DNA of 64,000 nucleotides from Pyrus communis (Eukaryota; Streptophyta; Magnoliopsida; Rosales; Rosaceae): NCBI RefSeq assembly GCF_963583255.1, contig NC_084810.1, positions 10,313,853-10,377,852 on the forward strand, given 5' to 3'. The notes under the pieces are model-generated. The model was not told the DNA's origin. It did not search any database and saw only the letters and a list, made by a program, of their open reading frames with translations. Position numbers and translations under genes: made by a program. How positions within the stretch are numbered: position 1 is the stretch's first letter; each line of letters begins with the position of its first letter. This document shows, piece by piece, positions 22,401 through 34,588 of this stretch.

Positions 22401-23703
22401 CTAGAGCGACATAGAAGTATATGCTGTCGAGATGCTACCAAACGATTGAAGAAAGGCGATTATACGATATCTCGATAACCCCAGCAACAAACACGACCAA
22501 AGGACGAGAGTTCACGCCACGAATTACGTGTCATATCAGAATGAGTTATATCAAAAGGGTAAGGATGGCTTGTTGTTATTGTGCCTCGGCACATAGGAGG
22601 CTGCCCAAGCAATGGACGAAGTACATGAAGGGATTTGTGGAGCTCACCAACCCAGACGTAAAATGCGTTAATTGCTTCGCCGACACGGTTACTTCTGGCC
22701 AAGTATATTAAAGGATTGCATTGAATACGCCCAAGAATGCATACATTCTCAGATTCACGGACCTATACAGAGAGTCCCAACCGAATTACTCCACTCAGTT
22801 ACCAAACCATGGCCGTTCAGAGGATGGGTAATGGACGTAATCGACAAAATCACGCCGTCTTCTGGAGTAGCAAAACACGCGTGGATATTAGTAGCAACCG
22901 ATTACGTCACTAAGTGGGTCGAGGCAAAGTCATACGCCTAATTAACAACTAAAGAATTTTGCAATTTTGTAGAGGAAAATATTGTCACTAGATTCGGCAT
23001 GCCAGAAACGATCATAACCGACAATGGCACAATCTTCACAGCCGACATGTTTAAGGAATACACGGCGAATCTAAATATTCGACTTGAGCAGTCTATGCCG
23101 TACTACCCATAAGAGAATGGGTAGGTCGAAGCAAGCAATAAAGTATTGATCGGCATTCTTGAAAAAATGGTAAGAGAGAGACCTGGGATGTGGCATTTAA
23201 AGCTAAATGAAGCATTATGGGCCTACCGAACTTCACCCCGATCAGCAATGGAAACAATTCCTTACGTGTTAACTTACGGACACGATGCTATGTTACCAGT
23301 CGAGCTAAATATGAACTCATTACGAGTGATCAAGCAAAATAGTTTAGTCAGTTCCGAATACAGTCAAGCCATGAAACAAGAGTTAGAAGACATGGAAGAA
23401 ATTCGGCTTGCCGCTTGTAATCTATTAGTAGCACAGAAGAAAATTGTCGAACGAGCTTATAATCAGCGTGTCAGACAAAAAACGTTCGACGAAAGAGAGT
23501 TGGTTTGGCAAACTGTGTTGCCCATGGGGATTAAGGACCCCAGATTTGGCAAATGGTTGCCGAATTGGGAAGGACCATTTATCGTCCACAAAGTTCTTGG
23601 TAAGGAGGCATACCACCTTAAAGACCGAATTGGTTTAGTTCACAAATTGCCAATTAACCGAAAATTTTTAAAGAAATATTATCCAATCACGTGGGAGATA
23701 TGA
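19403..23703 (+). pseudogene. Tat pol (broken): PR-RT-RNH-aRNH-INT
   Basis: A linker frame (19403-19654) leads into a decayed protease region (NYNALLGRD near 19850). Reverse transcriptase runs from LLNEFKDCFMWNYHEMPGL (20440) through GALRICINFRNL and IPM-like PISDLL to a rearranged palm, with the YIDDV remnant near 21045-21060. RNase H 1 lies at 21390-21800. The second RNase H (MHFDGSSTSTSAGIGIV, AEYEALI, NDSELVINQL) lies at 21895-22130. Integrase keeps VHEGICGAHQ and the CX..C segment DCIEYAQEC, then VIDKI, ITDNGTIF and a GPFIVHKVLGKEAYHL C-terminus; the final stop is at 23701-23703. At least ten in-frame stops occur, for example at 20556, 20648 and 20919. Confidence 0.88.
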
Positions 23704-23749
23704 GAATGAATATCATTGTATTGAAAGGTGTACAGATACATTTATAAAA

Positions 23750-26700
23750 AGCTCCTACAAATCTAAGGGGTCGAGGAAAGAAAGGTTTCAAGAGTGGCCT
23801 TCAACTCCAGCCACTTCACTTCGCTCAGCATGATCTCGGCCTGCCTTGTCTTCTTATTAAGTTGAAGCTGCTGGATCTACTTTATACCGACTGTGAAAGT
23901 CGTCAATTGAGCCTTATTTGCCTCGAAATCCCTCTCAAGCTCTGAAGCAACAACTAACCTTTGTTGTTGAAGCTCGGCGATTTGACCCTGAAGCTCAGAA
24001 ATTTGGCGATCAAAACCGGTCAGTTGCGCCTTCTTCATTTTTATTGCCTCAACCTTTGACTGGTTGGCTTCATGTGCAATCTTTGCCGTTTTCAGGTTGT
24101 CCTCGGCTCGGAGAGCTTGTTCAAAAGTGGTAAAATGTTGCCAAGTCCACTCCAGAAGATCAGACAAATAGGCGACATTCTCCATGCTTAAGAAACCGCC
24201 AATTGCGAGGTCGTTCAGGCACTCCTCTACGGAGTCGAGGCCCTTGCATTGAAGGACCTGAGAGGCGGAAAGGGATAGCAGTTCTTGCAGCTTGACAAAA
24301 GCATGGGACGAAGCCAAGGTCTCCGTAGGCTCAGCCAAAGCAGCAGAAGAACCAGCCATGCTAGTAGTGCTCTGAAGAAGAGCGTCAAGCTCGACTTCCC
24401 ACGAAGGCTGCATAGAAAGAATTGTAGGAAGAAATTAGAAGAAAAATAGCAGAGGGCGTTTGTTTGAAACCTGCCAAGAGGAGACCTCGACCATGTCTTT
24501 TGGTTCATTGCTCGAACCCAGAAAACTCAATGGCCGAGCCCAGTATTTAAGATTGCTCCTCAACTCACGCGGCCGATGGAGGTTATCCACGTTCGACAGC
24601 CACTGAGGTGGCCAAGAAATATAGAAAACACCATTCGGCGCGTAAAATTGTCGGTGAAATGAATTATCAGGCACCTGACATTTAATATTTTCTCGGTTCA
24701 GATTGTTTATAGTAAAATCAATGAGAGAAGAGGTTCGAGCCTTACAAAAGTCGAAGTGACCTATTGGGGAGGAATGTCGAGGTTATGATCTTGCGAATGG
24801 ATCGACGTATCTGCCGTTGCTTCAGGCTCGACAAGTAGCCTCTTCCCACGATCTACTACAGGAAGGAAGATTGGGGCGACCGCCTCAACCATAGGAGGGG
24901 GATTTACAATAGGGGTTTTGGTTGGTTAAGGGCGGTTTATCAATGGGATCTCATCGTTTTCGTCTTCCTGAAATAAGAAGCCGTCAATACTTGCGAATTT
25001 AATGAGACGAAAAGAGTTACCAGCAACAGAATCATACCTCTTCCAAAATGATCGTTGGTTGTTTGTTGGGAGTTGTCTGGACGGGTGTGGCAATCTTGTC
25101 CAAGACAGGAGCAACGGCTGGCTCCGAAGTTGCAGATGGAGCGACAGTTGGTCCAGCCACGACCCCAGGGATTGGTTCGGTTGGTTGGTGGGATGGCGTT
25201 ACCGTTTTTCCGTCAAGGCCTAGACAACTGGAATGGGAGGAGAGACACTAGGGTCGGTCACTCCCGTGGTCTGGCTAAAGATGACGTAAATCTCCTGTTC
25301 CCCTTTTTTTGCCAATTTCTTAACGCGTTTTGGACGTCGAGGAGCTTCACCTCCCGTCTCAGCATCCTGGTAGGGTCGTTTGCTCAGCAGGGCATGGGCG
25401 ATGGTTTTGGTTTTCTTGGAAGAAGGCACTAACATCTTCTTGACCGCGGCCGCGACAATCACGTTCGTCCTTTTTAGCATTTGACCGTCTAAGGAAACCA
25501 AAGCAAGTTAGCAAAGTTGAGTTAGGTAGTTGAACAACGAAGATGGATATACGAATACCTTGAGCTTGGGAGCGGAGGCGGAAGTTTTCTTCAGGCGATC
25601 GTCGAATATTTTCTCGATAACGTCTTCGACGGGAGCGTCGAAAAAATCTTGAGTATATGCGGCCCACCAGTCGATGAAGGTGGCAGTATTGAGAGTCTTA
25701 GGAACGTTTGGCCGAACGTGGAATTTCTTACATCTTTCTTGAAATTCTTGATCGGCTTCCCTGTATTCCCTTTCCTAAGAACCAAAAAGACGTCCTTGGC
25801 TCAGGATAGAACGGGATGATAGTAAGGGCAACGGGCAACCTTGAAGATACCTAAGTTGCCGTGTGGTGAAGTAGGGTTGGTAAACTTCCCAACTTGCACG
25901 TTTGGCGTCATAGCCAAAAGGAAGGTCACAGGTCAGAATGAATGACCCCCAGCTCTTTCGAAGGTCAGCATCTTCTACTTCATCCCATGCCGAGGAATGG
26001 AGCTTGATGGAAAATGGGCATTCTTGATGACCGCAGATCAAGAATTCATCATCAAAAAGGTCTTCTAGGCCAAAAAAGTATTTGAAGACTTCTTCGGCCG
26101 AGTGAGGAGGGGCAGGTCTAGAGCCTAATTAAAGACCCAAGACTTTGGTGGGTACGAAGTTTGGGGTTTCTGGCCTGAGGATGGTGAAATAGACCTACAG
26201 CCAGAGTTGAGCAACCCAGAGTGGGCCAGTCTGATGTGGATCAATTTTGTTTATCGTTGCCTCTGCCAGACAACGGGTAAGCTGGGCAAGAACAGCCGAG
26301 CTAAGGGCCAGGATGTGACCACTGGCTAATGCCTCAGCAACCGGCATGTTCTCGACCAAACACTTGTTTTATTTGGTACAACAAATGAATTTGTTGTACC
26401 AATAGAAAATGAAGGCTTCATGCTCCCATTTCTTGAGGTTTTCTTCGCCTTGGCCAGCGAAGTGTTGAATAAGGGTGTTGTAGTTGAAAAAATTCTTGTG
26501 TAGTTTCTGAAATTCTTCTTTTAGGGGCTCTTGGTGTTTCTTCCGCAACGATTCGACGGCACATTCGTCGAAGAGCGTCTTGAGGTCGAGATTAGATGGA
26601 CACCCAGAGAGAGAAACGTCGACCGGAAGACCCAAATGAGAGGTCCCGAGAATGGCTGAGATATCAAGAGTGGTAGAACCAATGGGGCCGAGTGAAAGGA

Positions 26701-27230
26701 CCATGGTATTAGTGGCCAAGCACCAAAAGCTCAGAGCTGCCAAAAGAAGCTTCTTGTCCATAACAGTCTCGATGGTTGAGAGCCTAATGACGTCGCAGAT
26801 ACCAAGAACCCTCCATTCTTTGCTAAAGAACTTCTCCATCTTTTCGACCCATGCTACCTAGGTCACGGTGGTTGAAGGCCAAGCCCCTTGGGGATTAGTT
26901 GATTCCCACTTTGACCAATCGAAACCTTGACGCAGGGGTGTCAGGTAGTGATCCTTGAGAAGGTTGGTAATAGACGCCGGAACATTGTCCTTGAAAAATA
27001 GCCCCAAGATTTGATGAAAGGCGCTTGAGTCACCTTCAAATCATAGGTTTTTTATGGTACTCCGGTCTGTAAAAACCCGACATTTGGCACATTCGTCGGA
27101 GAGTTTGGAAATAAAGGTGTTGGAAGCCACTTTGGAGAGCTTGGAAAGTTTTCTAGGATAGAAGTCTTTGGGTTTTCTGGGATTTTGAAAGCAGAATGAC
27201 AAAGATTTACAGGTTTTGGAAGCGTAATGT
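23750..27230 (-). pseudogene. Antisense intron-containing PMD / coiled-coil gene within Tat
   Basis: Read on the minus strand, the 3' region of the Tat element encodes a plant mobile domain protein. The core (26839-26369) has VLGICDVIRLSTIE and LLLAALSFWCLATNTMVLSLGPIGSTTLDI; a later exon has FIDWWAAYTQDFF near 25650. A glutamine/leucine-rich coiled coil (RQISELQGQIAELQQQRLVV) fills 24407-23880. At least three spaces have clean GT...AG borders on this strand: 25558-25489, 25037-24968 and 24470-24408, each 63-70 bp, like ordinary plant introns. In-frame stops near 27050, 26855 and 26370 show decay. PMD proteins occur as host nuclear proteins and as cargo or transposases of several transposon groups; the role of this copy is unknown. 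Confidence 0.75.
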
Positions 27231-27250
27231 ATGAATGGGAAGGTTTTAGG

Positions 27251-27258
27251 TATTTATA
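27251..27258 (-). promoter_or_regulatory. TATA-like box of the antisense gene
   Basis: tataaata on the minus strand stands upstream of the antisense PMD frames, about 400 bases before the PMD core. The position suits an own promoter independent of the LTR, but this is inference. Confidence 0.4.
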
Positions 27259-27665
27259 GGCGTATTGAGAGAAAGGTTAATCGTTTGATCTTCAAAAGCA
27301 TCCGATTTTCAAAATTTAAGGCGAAGTCAACTAGGAAATTCCTAATCATTATGGATATCTAAGGGATCTTGGGGAAATGATCAAGGTTTTCGCGGTTCAA
27401 GGACGCACGATTGCATGTTACAGCGGATTTAATGCGAAGATGACGTTTTGGTTGTCGCACGTTTTCGACGGCCATGATTAAGGGCTGCTAGGTTTACTGG
27501 AGAATTGACACGTGGCAGGACATTGGGAAGAATAAAGATCATTCAATCACATTTCATAAATGCACATGGTGGTGATTATCGAGACGGTTAAGTTTAATGG
27601 CAAATGACATTTTCGTTTCTTTAAGGTCGAGACTCGAACAAGGATTGATGGTCGACGACCTCAGA

Positions 27666-27678
27666 AGCGAGGGGGCAA
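27666..27678 (+). other. Tat polypurine tract
   Basis: agcgagggggcaa lies directly before the 3' LTR, as expected for the plus-strand primer. Confidence 0.75.
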
Positions 27679-28864
27679 TGTTTGGACCTAAAATTATTGG
27701 GCTGGGCTAAGTATGGAATTATTCTCGACCCAGAAGCTCTGCTCGAGAATTGTTACAAACCAGCCAGTTCATGGGCCGCCTAACTAAGGTCGGCCAAGTT
27801 ATGTTTTGGAAAAATACTCCAGATGAATAGGAAGTGGTGGGCCTTATTGCGAAGCAGATGGATGAAGAAGTTGAGTATTAATACAGTAAGGATTTTATGT
27901 TGGATAAGGACACTGAAACTTGGAAGTGAATGTGGCCTGATAAAGGGTTGAGTTCAAAATCCTAATGGGAGGAAGATTGGCCAAGATAAGATAGATTGGG
28001 TGAGGAGTCCTAGTCCGAGTATGGTTTTAACTCGACCTTAAAAAGGATTTGTTGCTATAAATAGATAGCATAGTGCATCATTCAACCCCTCGAATTCAAC
28101 ACACAACTGCCCTGCGCAAAACCTCTCAAACATCTTGAGATTTTTTTTATTTTCTTTTTCCGCCAACACATCTTCAGTTTAGATAAACATCACTGTGAAG
28201 GCAACCAGCGAACATCTTCAATTTGGATAAATAGCACTGTTGCCGTAGAATCAGTTGACTAATGAGCACCTTTAGTTTGGATAAACAGCACTGCGCCGAG
28301 GCCGATTTGTTATCTATCTAAGTCTCGGTGGAGAAGGGTTTCCAAATCCTTATTGGCAGAGGTCATCTTATTAGCCTTCTCAGCAAAGTAAGGTGTTACA
28401 AGTTATTACATTCGGCGCATTGAACGCCGAGTGGTTTTATGATTAGATACTCACAAGTAAGTTTCAGAGTTCGACATTCTGACTGCCGAACCACATTTAC
28501 CATCAAGACATACATCTCTTTTGAGTACTTGTGTCCATATATTCTGGTGTTGATTTGGCATGCTTATACTCTCACGAATATAATCACTGTGACCGAATCT
28601 GGTGCCGACGATTCGTGAACTTCGTAGAATTAGCAGCCTTGTCTTCAGGCTCGAGAATCCAAAGGCCGAGATTTGTTCCTTCCTCGGCCGCAATCGCAAG
28701 ATCAAGAAGTAAGCAGTGCATTCAACGCAGCATCAACAAATTTTACTCCTCGATCGAGCACGGTCGATGAGTTGGCACACCCCGCATTCAACCGAATGAC
28801 GTAGTTAGGTCATTAGTTACTCGGCCTGCGCGCCACGTAGGCTTTGTAATTTTTAGGGTCAACA
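27679..28864 (+). repeat. Tat 3' LTR (1186 bp)
   Basis: Matches the 5' LTR along its length with many substitutions. It carries one additional tandem copy of a segment containing ttcaatttggataaatagcac near 28190-28250. Confidence 0.9.
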
Positions 28865-29160
28865 GTATCCCTTTTCTCAATTGGATGAGGTCGTGCATTC
28901 AAACTGCCTATCTTATTAATTTTTATCTTTTTGGCTTACATTTCTTCTACCCTATTTCCTTTGGCTACATGTGTTCAACATTGATGGACTCCTTATGCCT
29001 CCCACTCCTCATCCCCTCTATTTGGGACAAAAAAAAATTTGGGATGCTATACAAGTACCTTTTCCTTTTTATTGTTGAACCACTAAGTGAGTTTTCAATT
29101 TTCGAGTCTTTGCTGCCATATCGATAGTGCGTACGAGAACTTTTGATTTGGGACTTTATC
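28865..29160. repeat. Right flank of Tat element, paralogous to 39.9-40.1 kb
   Basis: After the target duplication, the sequence (ccttttctcaattg ... tacatttcttctaccctatttcc ... tttgggaca) matches 39925-40080. The part from 29085 (aagtgagttttcaattttcg) also matches 14445-14500 and, inverted, 3090-3160, so this flank belongs to the same repeated family as the gene-like fragments. Confidence 0.7.
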
Positions 29161-29399
29161 AAAAAATTTGGGTCTTCTTTTCCTTAACCTACATGCACTG
29201 TCAATTTGGTTTTGAGTTTTTTTTATGCATCTTGTTATGAAGTTGTAGAAAGCACTGATGACTTCTCACCGGTTCAAAAATTGCTTTTGTAATAGATACT
29301 TTAATAGATTTGTGATACAAACCTCATTTTGCTCGATTACGAGAGGGAAGTGCAATAAACATGCTTCTTAGTAATGGAAAGAATCATTATGAGGATACT

Positions 29400-32191
29400 T
29401 GTAGGTTCAAAGGGAAACCAAAGTTTCAGAGATGTGGTTTCTTGGCCATATACAGAAGGATTGTATTGTGAAGGTCAACCAAGCTGAAAACTATGTAGAA
29501 AAAGAAGACAAAAATGCTAGTCTTTTCTATGCGTGTCATGCAACTATGACTGCAGACAAAGAAGGTGATATTTGGTTTGTTAATAGTGGATATAGTAAAA
29601 TGTAGTAATCACATGACTAGCAACAAGAATCTCTTTGTGGAGTTTGATGAAACAAAAAAGACAAATGCCAAAAAAGGTAGAAGATTTATCAGGGATGTGA
29701 TGCTTCTACCTAAATTTGATTAGAATTTGCTTAGTGTTGGTAACTGTTAAAGAGTAGTCAACATACTCAATTTGGTGATGACTTTTGTGAGATATTTGAT
29801 AAGGAAAACAAACGAGAAGTTTCTTTTTCTTTTTCTTTTTTCTTTGTTTTTTTTTTTTTTCGAAAGCAACGATAGTAACAAACAAGAAGCTATTGCAAGG
29901 GTTAGAATGACTGAGAACGTAAGTTTTCCATTGACATTGAAGTATTCTAATTTGGTGGCAATGAAGGTAGATGTAACTGATTCATCATGGATTTGGCATA
30001 GGAGGTTGGGACATCTCAATTTCTAAAGTTTGAAACGTCTTCAACAATATGTCATGGTATATGGGCTCCCTACAATACATGAATCACAAGAAGCATGTGA
30101 GGGTTGTGTTATAGAAAAACAATACCGATACTCATTTTCTAGAGAATGAGCATGGAGAGCATCTAAACCTTTGGAGCTCATCCACTTGGATGCTTGTGGA
30201 CCAATAAAAGCTGCCACACATAAAAGTAACAAATACTTTCTGATTTTTGTAGATGATTTTTCAAGAATGACATGGCTTTATTTCTTGAGGCATAAATCAT
30301 AAGTATTCTCTGTGTTTAAGAAGTCCAAATCTATAGTGTAAAATAAAAAAAGGTTTGAAAATTAAAACTCTTAGAAGTGATAGAGGTGGTGAGTACAACT
30401 CAAATGAGTCTGGAAGATTCTATGAGGATATGCAACTTGAAAGACAACTTACTGCATCTTATTCACCACAACAAAATGGTGTAGCTGAGAGGAAGAACAT
30501 GACTATTGTTGAAATGACAAAGTCAATGTTGCATGAAAAGGGGATGCCTTGTGAATTTTGGGGAAGGGGTAGTTGTATATACTACTGTCTACCTAACTAA
30601 TAGGTCTCCTACTAAAGCATTGAATGACAAGACACCATATACAGTTGTCAAAAATCATCTGTAAATCATTTTAGGGTGTTTGGGTCAATTTTATATGCTC
30701 ATGTTCCCAAGAACCTCAGGCATAAACTTGAAGAAAACAGTGAGAAGTGTATCTTTGTGGGGTACAATGGTCATACAAAGGGTTATAGGCTCTTTGATTT
30801 GAAGAAAAAAAAAATCATTTCAAGAGATATTTTTTATGAAAAAGCATCTTGGGGTTGGATGAACCAATCCACCAAAAATTCTTCACTTCAAGTTGATGAT
30901 AGCAACGAAAATGAAAAGAATGAAGTTTAAATTGAAAATAGAGATCCACCACAATCTCTTCCTCAAGAAGCAAGCTCTTCATCACCACAATCACGAGCAA
31001 GTCGTTCACCGTCTTAATTTCAAGTGTCTACACCTAGTTTATCTCCTACTAGGATGAGACGACTTGGTGATGTGTATGCAAGTTGTAATTTCTATGTCAT
31101 TGAACCGGAAAGTTTTGAAGAGGCTATGCAAGATGTAGCTTGGTAAAAAGCTATGGAGGAAGAAATCTTAGTGATTGAGAAGAATTCTACATGGGAATTG
31201 GTGGATAGACCTAGTGACAAAGATGTCATAGATGTCAAGTGGATTTACAAGGCAAAGTTGAATTTGGATAGTTCAATCCAAAAGGACAAGGCAAGGCTAG
31301 TTGCAAAGGGCTACTCACAAAAACTTGGAGTAGATTTCCATGATACTTTTGCACCATTGGCAATACTTGAGGCTATTCGGATCCAAATTGTTTTGGTTGC
31401 TCAAAAGGGTTGATATTTGCATAAGCTAGATGTCAAGTCAGCATTCTTGAATGGGGTTCTAAAAGAAGAAGTCTATGTTGATCAACTGGAAGGCTTTGTT
31501 ATGGAAAATAAAGAAATGAAAGCTCTCCATGGGTTGAAGCAATCACCTCGTGCATGGTATGGGGAGATTGATGTTTACTTCATCAAGAATAGCTTTGAAA
31601 GGAGCAAGAATGAGGCTACTTTGTACACCAAAACTGACGGTAATTCAAAATCCTTATTGTCTCCATCTATGTTGATGATTTGGTGCTTACTGGAAGTTGT
31701 GGAAAAATGATTTCTAATTTCAAGAGAGATATGATGAGCAAGTATGAAATGAGTGATTTACGCGTGTTGCATCATTTTGGGAATTGGTGTGTGCCAAACC
31801 AATGATAGCATTTTTATCTCACAAGAAAAGTATGCTAAGAATCTCCTTGAAAAGTATGGAAGGAGAGGATGTAAGTCTATATCTACACCCTCTCTTGTTG
31901 CTAATGAGAAGCTGCAAAAAGAAGATGGAAGTGATGAGGTAGATGTTTCATACTCTAGAAGCATTGTCGGAAGCTTGATGTATTTAATTGCTACAAGACC
32001 AAATATTATGTATGCAAGTTTACGGTTATCTAGGTTTTAGAGTAAACCAATTGAGATTCATCTTGGGACTGCTAAGAGAATGCTGAGATACATTCAAGGT
32101 TCGCTAGATTTTGGCATTCTGTATGAGAGAAATGTTAAGCCAAAACTAGTTGGATTTTGTGACAGTGATTAGGCAAGTAGCATGGATGACA
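29400..32191 (+). pseudogene. Old copia gag-pol relic, 5' portion (truncated, split)
   Basis: Recognition starts inside gag at the zinc knuckle remnant (CGFLGHIQKDC near 29430). It continues with a protease remnant WFVNSG (the catalytic Asp replaced by Asn), the HRRLGHLNF pre-integrase motif at 29996, integrase with FVDDFSRMTWLYFL, LRSDRGGEYNS and QQNGVAERKN, and reverse transcriptase with [19 protein letters not shown] and [10 protein letters not shown]. The YVDD region near 31670 is frameshifted. Stops and frame changes are frequent. It breaks off at 32191, where an Athila-like element is inserted, and resumes at 38279. The 5' LTR and most of gag are missing. Confidence 0.85.
32187..32191. 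other. Target site duplication tgaca (left) of Athila-like element
   Basis: tgaca precedes the element and recurs at 38274-38278. With the element and one copy taken out, the copia RNase H frame runs on without a shift. Confidence 0.92.
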
Positions 32192-33571
32192 TGATAGGAG
32201 CATATTTATGTGACTTTGTTATCTTATTTCTTTGCATTTACTTAGTTAATTTCCATTTATTGTAGTAATTTAAGCTATTTTCATATTATTGAAGGTCCAG
32301 TTGATAAAGATGATAATAAATGGCAAAATGGAGCATTTTGGAGCAGTTTTGGACTTGGATTGGATAGCATGCGTGGATAGCATATGGGATGGACATTTTT
32401 TGTGTTTAAATGGTGTTAGACATGTGCTAAACTCTGGAGAAATTAAAGTTGAGGCTTGGAAAACAAGGAATTACACAAGAAAGAGGAATACTAGTTGGAG
32501 AGAAACATTGTCTTATCCTATCTTATCATATCTTATCTTATCCTACATTATCTTATTTTATCTCCAGTTGCAAAGAGGAATCCTAATCACATTCAAACAC
32601 TTTCTACCTGATTCTTAGAGTCCTAAAATAACTCAAAACACTTAATCCCTTTTCTCCTTGGATTCAGTTGTTCCCCCTATATATATATATATATATATGA
32701 AATTCCTGCAGTGATTTAGGGTGTGCCGCGCCTACCATTTATCCACTGAAATTGCTGGAATTTTCAAAGTTCTTTATATCTTTATTTTAAGTTTCAATGT
32801 TTATTTTAGATTGTTTTTTAGTTATGATTAACATGTGTAACTATGTTTCTTTTTAGTTAGAGGTGAATTCAAAGCCATGATCATATGTTTTATATGAATT
32901 GATTACATCTAATTATTGTTTCATAAGACATGAATACGATTTACTTATCTGCTTTATAGAGAAATTATTCATGTATGTTTATTAAGGATGCATACTTAGT
33001 TTGCATACAGGGATTTGATGCTAGAATATAAGGGAATTTCACCTAATCGTTATGAACTTATATTTGTAAGTAGTAAAAGTCACTAGTTATGATTGAGTTA
33101 AGTAAATTCTTGGCAGGAGTATCATGCTTTTCATAGTTAGGGAACTTGAGAAGAATAATTTGGTTGCACCGCTGAGTCCAATTCAATGAACTTAGGAAAA
33201 TCTGAGAGTTAATTAGTGCAGTTCACAGTTAATTTAGGGCATTGTCATTCATGGTTTATAGGAAGAATAACTGGAAATTGATTTGTATGCATATGATTCA
33301 TGTGTGAAGAAGAATCCTTTAGCTATCCTTTCATCCATATTTCATTCACAACTTAATTTACTTGCTGCACTTTACTTTTGTTTTAATTAAATTCGTCCAA
33401 AATCCCTCTAATCATTGTTTTGTTGTTAGTTTAACTTAGGTTTCAATTTTATAAGTTTAATTTGTGTTGATTAGCATCCCTTCTAATCCCGAAATAAAAT
33501 GATCCCTATTTACTCATACTATGATTGCATAATTAAAGGGTTTAATTTGTGTGTTAGTTTTTACCACATCA
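32192..33571 (+). repeat. Athila-like 5' LTR (1380 bp)
   Basis: Contains a tcttatcc-type simple repeat near 32510-32565 and a TA repeat at 32679-32698. Open frames in this LTR are LTR sequence, not genes. Confidence 0.9.
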
Positions 33572-33577
33572 AAATTT

Positions 33578-33590
33578 TGGCGCCATTGCC
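33578..33590 (+). other. Athila-like primer-binding site
   Basis: tggcgccattgcc lies 6 bases inside the LTR. This class of site (tggcgcc...) is common in plant Ty3/gypsy elements and is usually matched to Asp tRNA. Confidence 0.75.
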
Positions 33591-33706
33591 CTGGATTAGT
33601 AAAATTGCTAATCGCTCTATGTTTTTCATTTTTTTTCTTTTTCTTTTGATATTTGATTTAGTTTTATTTCTTTGATTTCATGTACTAGAGAAGTAAGACA
33701 TGGCTA

Positions 33707-34372
33707 TTGCTAATCTTCAAGCTCGAAAGGTCCACAATGCAAAGTGTGGCTACATTTGATATGTCCTATAGGAAAGGATATCAAACTAATCAACATCCTC
33801 AATTAATTGAGAATGGAGGTTGGGATAGTGTCAATGCTTGGGGTTATCAAGGCCATAATCAATCAATGAACAATTTGTTTTCCAACACTTACAATCCAAG
33901 TGGGAGAGATCATTCAAATTTTATGTGGAGGGAAACTCAACAAGTTCAACAAGAAAGATATTGGCAGCCATCTAAGGAGTTCTATTCAAGACCTATGCAG
34001 CCACCACAATCTCCCCCACAACAATTCCAACCAAATTCAAGTATGTCCATAGATCATGTTAAAATTCTTCAAACACTAAATACTTCTTGTGCTTCTTTGA
34101 CTCAGGACTTAGAAAACCAAGCTAAAGAGATGGTCGAATTGAAAAATCAACTTGGACAAATCGCAGAATTCATGGGACAAATTCAAGAACAAAGCAAACT
34201 CTCCAACTCAGCTATTGTCAATCCAAAGGGAGATTTTGAAACCACTGAAGCTATCACTTTGGGAAATGGTATGGAGGTTGGAGCTGAACCAAAGATGTCC
34301 AAACATAGCCTAGAAGTGGACAAAAAGTTGTTGTCCGAAGAGGAGGAGGAAGACTTAGCCATGCAAACTTAG
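33707..34372 (+). CDS. Partial Athila-type gag (C-terminal region)
   Basis: A 221-codon frame contains NTYNPSGRDHSNFMWRE, the conserved YNP...HPNF-like segment of Athila gag, then a proline/glutamine-rich stretch (RPMQPPQSPPQQFQP) and a helix-rich part (LTQDLENQAKEMVELKNQLGQ). The usual N-terminal gag domain is missing, so the protein is a fraction of normal gag length. Start choice is uncertain: the ATG at 33740 region (MQSVATF) is as likely. It ends in an acidic tail before a TAG. Whether any protein is made is unknown. Confidence 0.65.
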   Translation: MLIFKLERSTMQSVATFDMSYRKGYQTNQHPQLIENGGWDSVNAWGYQGHNQSMNNLFSNTYNPSGRDHSNFMWRETQQVQQERYWQPSKEFYSRPMQPPQSPPQQFQPNSSMSIDHVKILQTLNTSCASLTQDLENQAKEMVELKNQLGQIAEFMGQIQEQSKLSNSAIVNPKGDFETTEAITLGNGMEVGAEPKMSKHSLEVDKKLLSEEEEEDLAMQT

Positions 34373-34588
34373 AAGAAGCCTTGTCACAACACCCAATAAT
34401 CGATCTAATCCTATTGTCGCAGCTACCCTAGCTCCACCACTACCCAATTCAAGTAAGGTTGTTCCAAATTCAAGCCTTTCTAACCCCATTCCACCAAATG
34501 TACCTTTTCCTCGCAGGTTTTTGCAATCCAAGATAAAAAAGGGAAAGAAAGACATCTTCGAAACCTTTCCAAAGATTCAAGAGAAGAA

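Larger units (their letters stand above)
15658..28864 (+). mobile_element. Ty3/gypsy Tat-type retrotransposon, 13.2 kb, degenerate
   Basis: The element is bounded by LTRs 15658-16793 (1136 bp) and 27679-28864 (1186 bp), both starting tgttt.gacctaaaatta and ending tttttagggtcaaca, with target duplication gtatc. The plus strand encodes gag, protease, reverse transcriptase, RNase H, a second archaeal-type RNase H and integrase; the order and the second RNase H mark the Tat group. Between integrase and the 3' LTR are 3.9 kb carrying an antisense gene. The LTRs differ by many substitutions and by one extra tandem segment of about 50 bp in the right LTR, so the insertion is not recent. Many stop codons make it non-autonomous. 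Confidence 0.93.

Noticed and set aside
29772..30026. 84-codon frame with a hydrophobic Phe-rich stretch
   Set aside because: The Phe run is a poly-T tract inside the decayed copia relic; only its C-terminal HRRLGHLNF is real element sequence.
32289..32618. 109-codon frame, with a partner at 37015-37248
   Set aside because: Both lie at matching positions in the two Athila-like LTRs and end in a simple repeat.
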